Assembly: GCA_002633025.1 (NCBI GenBank)
Contig: NMRB01001592.1
Location: 1,989-65,988, forward strand
DNA: 64,000 nucleotides
Reading direction: 5' to 3'
DNA from: Notospermus geniculatus
Lineage: Eukaryota; Nemertea; Pilidiophora; Heteronemertea; Lineidae
A program made the position numbers and the translations under genes. Below the pieces are notes generated by a model. That model saw only the letters and a program-made list of their open reading frames with translations, had not been told where the DNA came from and ran no database searches. Shown here in pieces: positions 58,290 to 64,000 of the stretch; within the stretch, counting starts at the first letter, position 1; the number at the start of each line of letters is the position of its first letter.

Positions 58290-59829
58290 CTAGTGGTTAA
58301 AACTATTGAAATGAAACTGACATCCCAGTCCTGATAAATTTCCCACACAAAAGGCGTCCATTGTATACATGTAGGACCTGGATTCGGTGTGCTGCCCTCT
58401 ATCGTGTAGCTAGGATCCCCATTGTTGACAGGCGTAATGTGCAGCGGAACGTCCCTCTGCCAAGAAGACACCTCTCAATGAGGAACCTACTACCGGTACT
58501 TCAATAGGTGTCACTAGTGGTTAAACCTATTGAATTGAAAGGAATATTCAGCTCCTGATCAATTTCCAACAAAAGGCATCCATTGTATAGGCCCTGATTA
58601 CTGTGTACTGCCCTCCTCCATAGTTAGGATCCCCATTAAGGATGGCATTTGTCAGTCCCAAAGTTGTCCTTGATAGAGGGGTTACACTTGCATGTTCACT
58701 TTCGGCAGTAATGTCTGTGAAGGCAACATGGTAAAAAACTAAGGAGAAAGCTACACTGTGCCACTGAACATTTTTTCATCTCTCCCTTCAAGTGCAGCAA
58801 ATTCAAGTCATGGCGCGACCCCAGTCAGACAAAGGTATTTAGGCCTACTTGTAACAGCATGAGCATGGTACATGTATGCTCTTTCACACATAAATAGAAT
58901 CGATTTGTCAGTCTTTGCGTGAAGACAGCAGATTGCCGCTTTTGTAGAACACTGTCACGCAAAGTTTCAATCAGCTGAGTACTAGACCAACAAACATGTA
59001 CGTATGTATTACTGATTTCTCCAAGGGCAAAGAGATTGCAGGATGTGGCCCCAAAGGACTCATATTCTTCTGAAAAGTATTCCAGAAAATGTGATTTGAA
59101 AGAGGAGAGAAGTTGACGGATCTATAGAGGTTCTTCACGTGACGTCACATTTCCATGACGACACGAAGCTGCCATATTGGCCGTCAAAATGTCAAGCGAC
59201 GTCGCGGCATGAACAAAGCGTCAACGCACAATCATCATGATCATGACGTAAAAATGTCATCCCCATTGCCCATCTCCTATAGAGGTTTCCCATGTGACGT
59301 CATAAAGGCCATGTCGGCCGTCAAATTGACCACGTGTTTCGTGTGCTGTCTCGTCACGTCAGGCGTAACGTCAATCCTTGTGTAGCACCCTATTGACGCC
59401 AGTTTGCGTCATTTTGACGGCCAGTCACATGATTTGATGACGTCAGTGGGATTCCTCTATACATGGTCTACACTCTCATACGAGATAGCAAGCGGCAGCC
59501 CACTCCCGTTTCCACTAGAGCAGTTCCCACTCTTGTGGAGTGGTTTCCACAGACATCATGGGTAAGGCCAGACTTTTTTTATAAGTTGGTTCGCGGATCC
59601 GCCGCCAGGGAAAAGGTTGTGAACAAGAAAAAAATAAAATCACTTTTTTTCCCAGTTCTCAGGTCCGCCGCACCGAAATATGCCAAAATGAAAAAAAAAA
59701 TAAAATTTTATTTTTATTTTTTTCCCGCCGGAAGTTTCTATTCATAGATTCACGATAGTCCGAACACTGCCTCCTGTTGCTCATTTGCGGACTGCGTCCA
59801 GCATAGCAATACGAGTCAGACGTTCGGAC

Positions 59830-59985
59830 TAGATTCCCGAATGGAGATCGGCATTTTCGTTGCGTTGACGACAGTTCTCGGGAAAGATCGGGAACCAAGC
59901 ATATCAAGATGGCGGCGTGGAGCGTGTCTGCGGCGCAAAAAAGACCAAGAATCTCGTGTTGTGCGAGGACTGTGTAATGATACCA
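59830..59985 (+). promoter_or_regulatory. Possible promoter/first exon with YY1-like AAGATGGCGGC start context
   Basis: A CpG-containing patch unlike its AT-rich surroundings. CAAGATGGCGGCGTGG at about 59905 matches the YY1 element that often overlaps start codons of animal housekeeping genes. The ATG opens a 22-codon frame (MAAWSVSAAQKRPRISCCAR...). No downstream exon was recognised. A similar AAGATGGCGGCG occurs at about 53638, so it may be a repeat word. Confidence 0.2.
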
Positions 59986-60464
59986 TACTGGCGAGTCCTA
60001 GCTTTGATATGAAACTTCCTGTGAGACTTGCGNAAATGGTCTTTCTCCAATTCTTCAAGTACCAGTAGAAGAACCCAAGCTCTGATATACAAATCCCCAA
60101 CCTTCGATACTGCCATGCCAATAGTGATACCAATTTGTGTTCCAATCCATTTACTGCATGGTTGGCAGAGAACATGAGTGTCACCTTCAAGCATGTAGAG
60201 AGCTTTCAATAATTCAGTATGACAGATATCAGATACTCATGTGATGATCAATACAAAAGGTGAAGCAGGACACCCAGTTGGTTTCCGTCCCAGATGGCAC
60301 GAGGAGAAATCTATCGGACAATGGCATTATCACTGCATGATTTCTGTCGAGCATAAACACCGTCGTAGTTACGGTATATCAACTGGCGTGGAGAATCAAC
60401 AAGACCAATGTTACCAGCTGATGAATACATGTAATTCAAGGTCTGTTTTATGAACTACAGAAAG

Positions 60465-60977
60465 AAGCCTAGCGTACATTGGCCTTGCGACTGGAAGCAA
60501 CTGAACGCAACAGTCGCTATCGATGTACACGTTCCGCACACATCGGTTACAGCAGGTCATTGCGGCAACAAGTGGCACAATTCAGTCTTCAATCTGAAAC
60601 GCGCGCATCGGACAGGCAATGGTAATGAATGCTACAAGGAAATTGTTGATGTCTTCTGATTGGACCACTCGGGAGTCATATGTGATAAACATTCAGGTGA
60701 CCAGGTGTGCTCCACAAACGAGGAATTCATTGCCAGCGTGCGTACATCGGAAGCGACCGAAGACAATAGAACCAACCATTGGCAACAATGTACAACATGA
60801 GCAACTGGTTGAAACTAGCAGCAATGGTCAGCAATAGCGTTGCCGTGCGTGTACAATCGGTCTGTTTGAGCATCTGATCAGTTGCTGCTGGTTCCAGGTA
60901 GTCCCCAACCGTTGCCGGAAATGCCATATTGCCGGCAGATTTTGCTTCCAGTCGCAAGGCCGATGTACAGTAGGCTT
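60465..60977. mobile_element. 513-bp TIR element
   Basis: Inverted ends AAGCCTAGCGTACATTGGCC ... GACTGGAAGCAA / TTGCTTCCAGTC ... The body shows no transposase frame. Confidence 0.6.
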
Positions 60978-61649
60978 TAAGAAGTCTTTGCATAGTCACT
61001 ACGTGTACCGGTACCGGGTACTATTTTCATGACCAACAGATTTCAAATACACCAACTGACAGCCAACAGTCACCAGGGTAATTGTTCACGAAGTGACATT
61101 ATTTTCGTGCCACATCATTTCTTGTCACACGGGTTTATTCACTTAATATAGCACCAATTGGCACGAAATTTCACTAATAAGTGTAATGTAACGCCAAGTT
61201 ATGTCTCTGATAGTAGAATTTACATATTATTCGCGTTTTTTTGAGAAATCGACACTTTTGTTTGGGGCATAATCGCCGATGTACATTGTATGGACGAATG
61301 TATACATCATCATCAAACGGCATTTTTGTGTACAAAATAACGAGAGCATGCAAAAAAATCAGAAGAATATATCACCTTTACACAACGATGTGTATCACGA
61401 TCTCCTCCCCTATTTATTTTGAACCGTATGTAATCCTTCATCACCGAGAAATAAGCAGAAAAGTCCAGAATTGCCCCGTAGCAGACGAGTCAGGTCGCCA
61501 TTTTGTTTGATCCACGCATAACCGACGTGTATGGAGATACGATGTGTGTACACATACGGTAGTGCACGAATGTTCAGGTAGCCTTCTTGGGACTAAAATA
61601 AAGGGATGCCTTACAGTGTTGATGGTGAATATAGGCCATCGCCGCATTT

Positions 61650-61740
61650 GGGTTATCAGTATGGTCCAGTGGGTTCAGTGTTACGGCTATGGTTGTCTAT
61701 GACCATGGGTTCGAGCCCGGGTGGTGGAAGAAATTTTTTT
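61650..61740 (+). repeat. tRNA-like SINE head
   Basis: ATGGTCCAGTGGGTTCAGTG then CATGGGTTCGAGCCCGG. The T arm pairs well but the acceptor stem does not, so it is treated as tRNA-derived rather than a tRNA gene. Confidence 0.4.
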
Positions 61741-62669
61741 CTCCATTTCTTTTCTTTTAGGCCTATTCACAAAGATTTTCTCTGTTTGGATGTAAGGACT
61801 TGTCCTGCTATCGATTTTCTTTCCGCTGCCCAAATCAAACATCTATACCCCCAGCAACTAACTGCAGTCTCATGATCTGAACGTCACTTCGTGAACCCGG
61901 TCGTCACCAGGCTTGTTACTAAATTAGTCGGCCAATGGAAGAAAATCCATTTAGTCCACAGAAAAACACAAATAAATCACTTCCTTGTTGGACGAGTTCT
62001 CCTCAGATTGAGGGTGGGAAAACCAAGGCAAACACTTGACGCCAAACGCTTTAATCCAACCAACTTCCTCAATTCCCAAACCAGCAAAATTATTCATTCC
62101 ATTGCACAAACTGGAAGGATTCAGTTGTGCAGTAATTAGTGTTTGAATTAGGCCAATTAATTCCATCTGGAACTTGAGATATACTAAATTGTCGAGCCAG
62201 CCAATCTATGTTGTACTTGAGCTGCATGGATATTCTAAGGATTTATCACTGCTTGGCCTGTCTGTGAGTGTGAGCATTTGTCAGTGGGTAATCAACTGCC
62301 AAGAGATATCAGAGAAAGGTTTTCTTCAGAATAAGGATTAACACACACTTGGTTCTGTGGGGAGGATATCTTGACAAGCTTGATCCACGGACTACATGTA
62401 CCATCACTATAAACCCAAGACACTGTATCTTGTGCCCAGGCCGGCAACGGTGACAAGTGGACATAACGATTGAGGATTGATGTGTCCACTGACAGTGGTG
62501 GTGATCTTCTGAAAAATGTCATGGACTTTTTTGCACCAATGGACACTGTAACGCCTGACACCCATGAGATGAAAAGTCGCCACCAGCAACATTGAGGTAT
62601 TCAGCATCAGATTTTTATTACCACACGCGAGTGAACGGAACAATTTCCAGTAAGTGGTTCAAATCAATC

Positions 62670-63305
62670 ATGGCTACGAGCTACATTATTTTAGACGTGT
62701 TGCCTACATGCACCGAGATCATGCCTCAAGAGATTCTGAGACTAGCGGCCCTGAAGCTCAACGGCACCACGCTCGAGCCAGAAGCTGCTTTCCTACAGTA
62801 TATCAAACCAGTTCATCACATACACGAAAATAACGAACCTTGCATGTTGATAGTCGAGTCTTCGGCGCCGTTTGCACATAGAATTGACATTAAAAATGTC
62901 GAACAACGTTTTGACCAGTGGAGAACCAGCAACTGCTGCCATGAAGCCGCCGCCTCTAGTGTGAGTGTTTTCAACTCCAGACATATGCACGCCTTACTAA
63001 GCGAAAGTTATGCTACGCACAATATTAGCTTTGAACTTGGTGCACCACCGCTGTTTCTTCGGGAAATTTACGCGAGGCATTTTTCCATTCAGAATACTGG
63101 ATTACTGGGTGCGAGGAGTATCTACCATAGACTGAGGATTGATGAGGATGAGGACATTGGGGAGGACAGTCCATTTTTTATGTTCAGCCACAAAAATCTG
63201 AAAGAGTGTCGAATGATGGCAAGGACTTTCCAAGCGTTGGTGAAAAATGGGGTGGACCTGACCGCATTTTGTGAACAAGAAATTAAACATGAAACCGATG
63301 CCTAG
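62670..63305 (+). CDS. ERI1-like DEDDh exonuclease-fold protein, catalytically degenerate
   Basis: Intact 211-residue ORF without visible introns. The N-terminus YIILDVLPTCTEIMPQEILR, then LEPEAAFLQYIKP, follows the ERI1/3'hExo pattern (Exo I motif DxEATC ... PPEIIE ... LE-D-F--YVKP). The C-terminus SHKNLKECRMMARTFQALVK aligns with ERI1 HCGLDDSKNIARI. In ERI1-type nucleases four acidic residues bind two metals. Here Asp9 and His174 remain, Exo I Glu is Leu11, the Exo II Asp is not recognisable, and the Exo III Asp pair is Lys178-Glu179. A working nuclease is unlikely. The start was chosen at the first ATG; the frame is open 102 nt further upstream without an ATG. It may be a diverged paralogue, a retrocopy, or the last exon of a longer gene. 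Confidence 0.5.
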   Translation: MATSYIILDVLPTCTEIMPQEILRLAALKLNGTTLEPEAAFLQYIKPVHHIHENNEPCMLIVESSAPFAHRIDIKNVEQRFDQWRTSNCCHEAAASSVSVFNSRHMHALLSESYATHNISFELGAPPLFLREIYARHFSIQNTGLLGARSIYHRLRIDEDEDIGEDSPFFMFSHKNLKECRMMARTFQALVKNGVDLTAFCEQEIKHETDA

Positions 63306-64000
63306 GTCAAAATTCTTACTTCTGACAAGGAGTGAAAGAAGGGACCGCTTCAATGGCGCTCAGAGTCTACCCATAAGTGGCTCACACCTCCCAACATGTC
63401 CAACCATGGGAAATGCTGTTTTTATGTCATTGTCGAAATGTCGAATTCTTCAGTAGTGGGCGAACACGGTCCTGACCCTTTCCAAGGATCCAGGAGTGCC
63501 TCTACTAAAGTCCAGCCACGTCTAACTTCGATCCAATGGAATGGGGAAGTCAGGAAATACAAATGTAATACATAAATTTCCAGTTTTCAATTATGTCATT
63601 CAGCCAGCGTAAACGAAAACGGAATAGAGTATCATCTGACCGTGCTGTTGATCAGTTTATTCAAGAGTTGCATGTGATTTAAAAGATCCATGGAAAACTA
63701 TTGCCTAACTCCGCATTCGTTGGGTCGAAGTTGAGGCCAGACTTTAAATACCGGTACATTGTATGAAGGGAGAAGGCAGCTGATTCCAACCTAATTCGCA
63801 CACTTCATGAACTTTTGATTCCAGAATTAGGCCTTTTAACCAAGTTGGGATTTGCCATTCTCCAATCTCAGTCTCTATCGATATTGAAATGAAGTGGAAT
63901 TACACCACATTAAGTGACAGGTATAGAAAAATATTTCAAAATATGACGGGTGAGTGATTGGATTTGATCAAAGGTTTGTGGCATATAACGAACCAATCAT

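Larger units (their letters stand above)
57368..62669. other. Upstream flank of SIPA1L, no confident gene
   Basis: Repeats near 58.1-58.6 kb, GACGTCA-rich repeats at 59.13-59.46 kb, the possible promoter at 59.83-59.98 kb, a TIR element at 60.47-60.98 kb and a tRNA-like head at 61.65 kb. One N is near 60033. Confidence 0.5.

Noticed and set aside
59816-60209. Minus-strand frames of 101-124 codons near 60 kb
   Set aside because: They contain an N, no recognised domain, and no convincing splice connection to SIPA1L or another gene.
61650-61740. Functional tRNA gene
   Set aside because: A- and B-box-like words exist but acceptor and anticodon stems do not pair; the same holds at 13092, 15095, 25430, 41095 and 45225.

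Overview
This is a gene-poor stretch of a repeat-rich animal genome. The window has spliced exons with GT-AG introns, tRNA-derived SINEs, many short palindromic DNA transposons, minisatellites and frequent ACATGTAC-type words. Nothing bacterial or viral is visible. The one large gene encodes an animal-specific Rap GTPase-activating protein. It resembles vertebrate SIPA1L1-3 clearly but not closely, and the repeats are not vertebrate ones. I infer a marine invertebrate (lophotrochozoan or invertebrate deuterostome) and cannot place it further.

Main gene: a SIPA1-like (SPAR-type) RapGAP lies on the minus strand. I assembled sixteen coding exons by hand, from ATG at 57367 to 1460. All junctions keep frame and every boundary fits GT-AG, giving 1,356 codons plus two bases. 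In order the exons encode a Ser-rich N-terminus, the RapGAP domain, the following conserved domain, a PDZ domain and a Ser/His-rich region. The C-terminal part, expected to include the coiled coil, lies beyond the left edge or was not recognised in 1-1459. Intron 3 alone is 20.9 kb.

Right flank (57.4-64 kb): no exon of the main gene is seen upstream of its ATG. An intact plus-strand ORF at 62670-63305 looks like a degenerate ERI1-type DEDDh exonuclease that has lost most of its acidic catalytic residues. A CpG-rich spot near 59.9 kb with an AAGATGGCGGC (YY1-like) start context may be a promoter or first exon, but this is weak.

The rest is introns and intergenic DNA filled with mobile-element debris: hAT-like, Tc1/mariner-like and piggyBac-like non-autonomous elements, a Helitron/HINE-like pair, three multi-copy palindromic MITE families and several smaller ones, two tRNA-SINE families, a foldback of tRNA-like arms, three minisatellites and one near-perfect 53-bp-arm palindrome. 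Some insertions are nested and their order can be read. Three splice sites have a transposon end within 8-23 nt, and one exon is bracketed on both sides. I found no coordinated multigene system; the points of interest are the splice-site/transposon contacts, an Arg-to-Cys change beside the RapGAP catalytic Asn, the pseudo-exonuclease and the palindrome.
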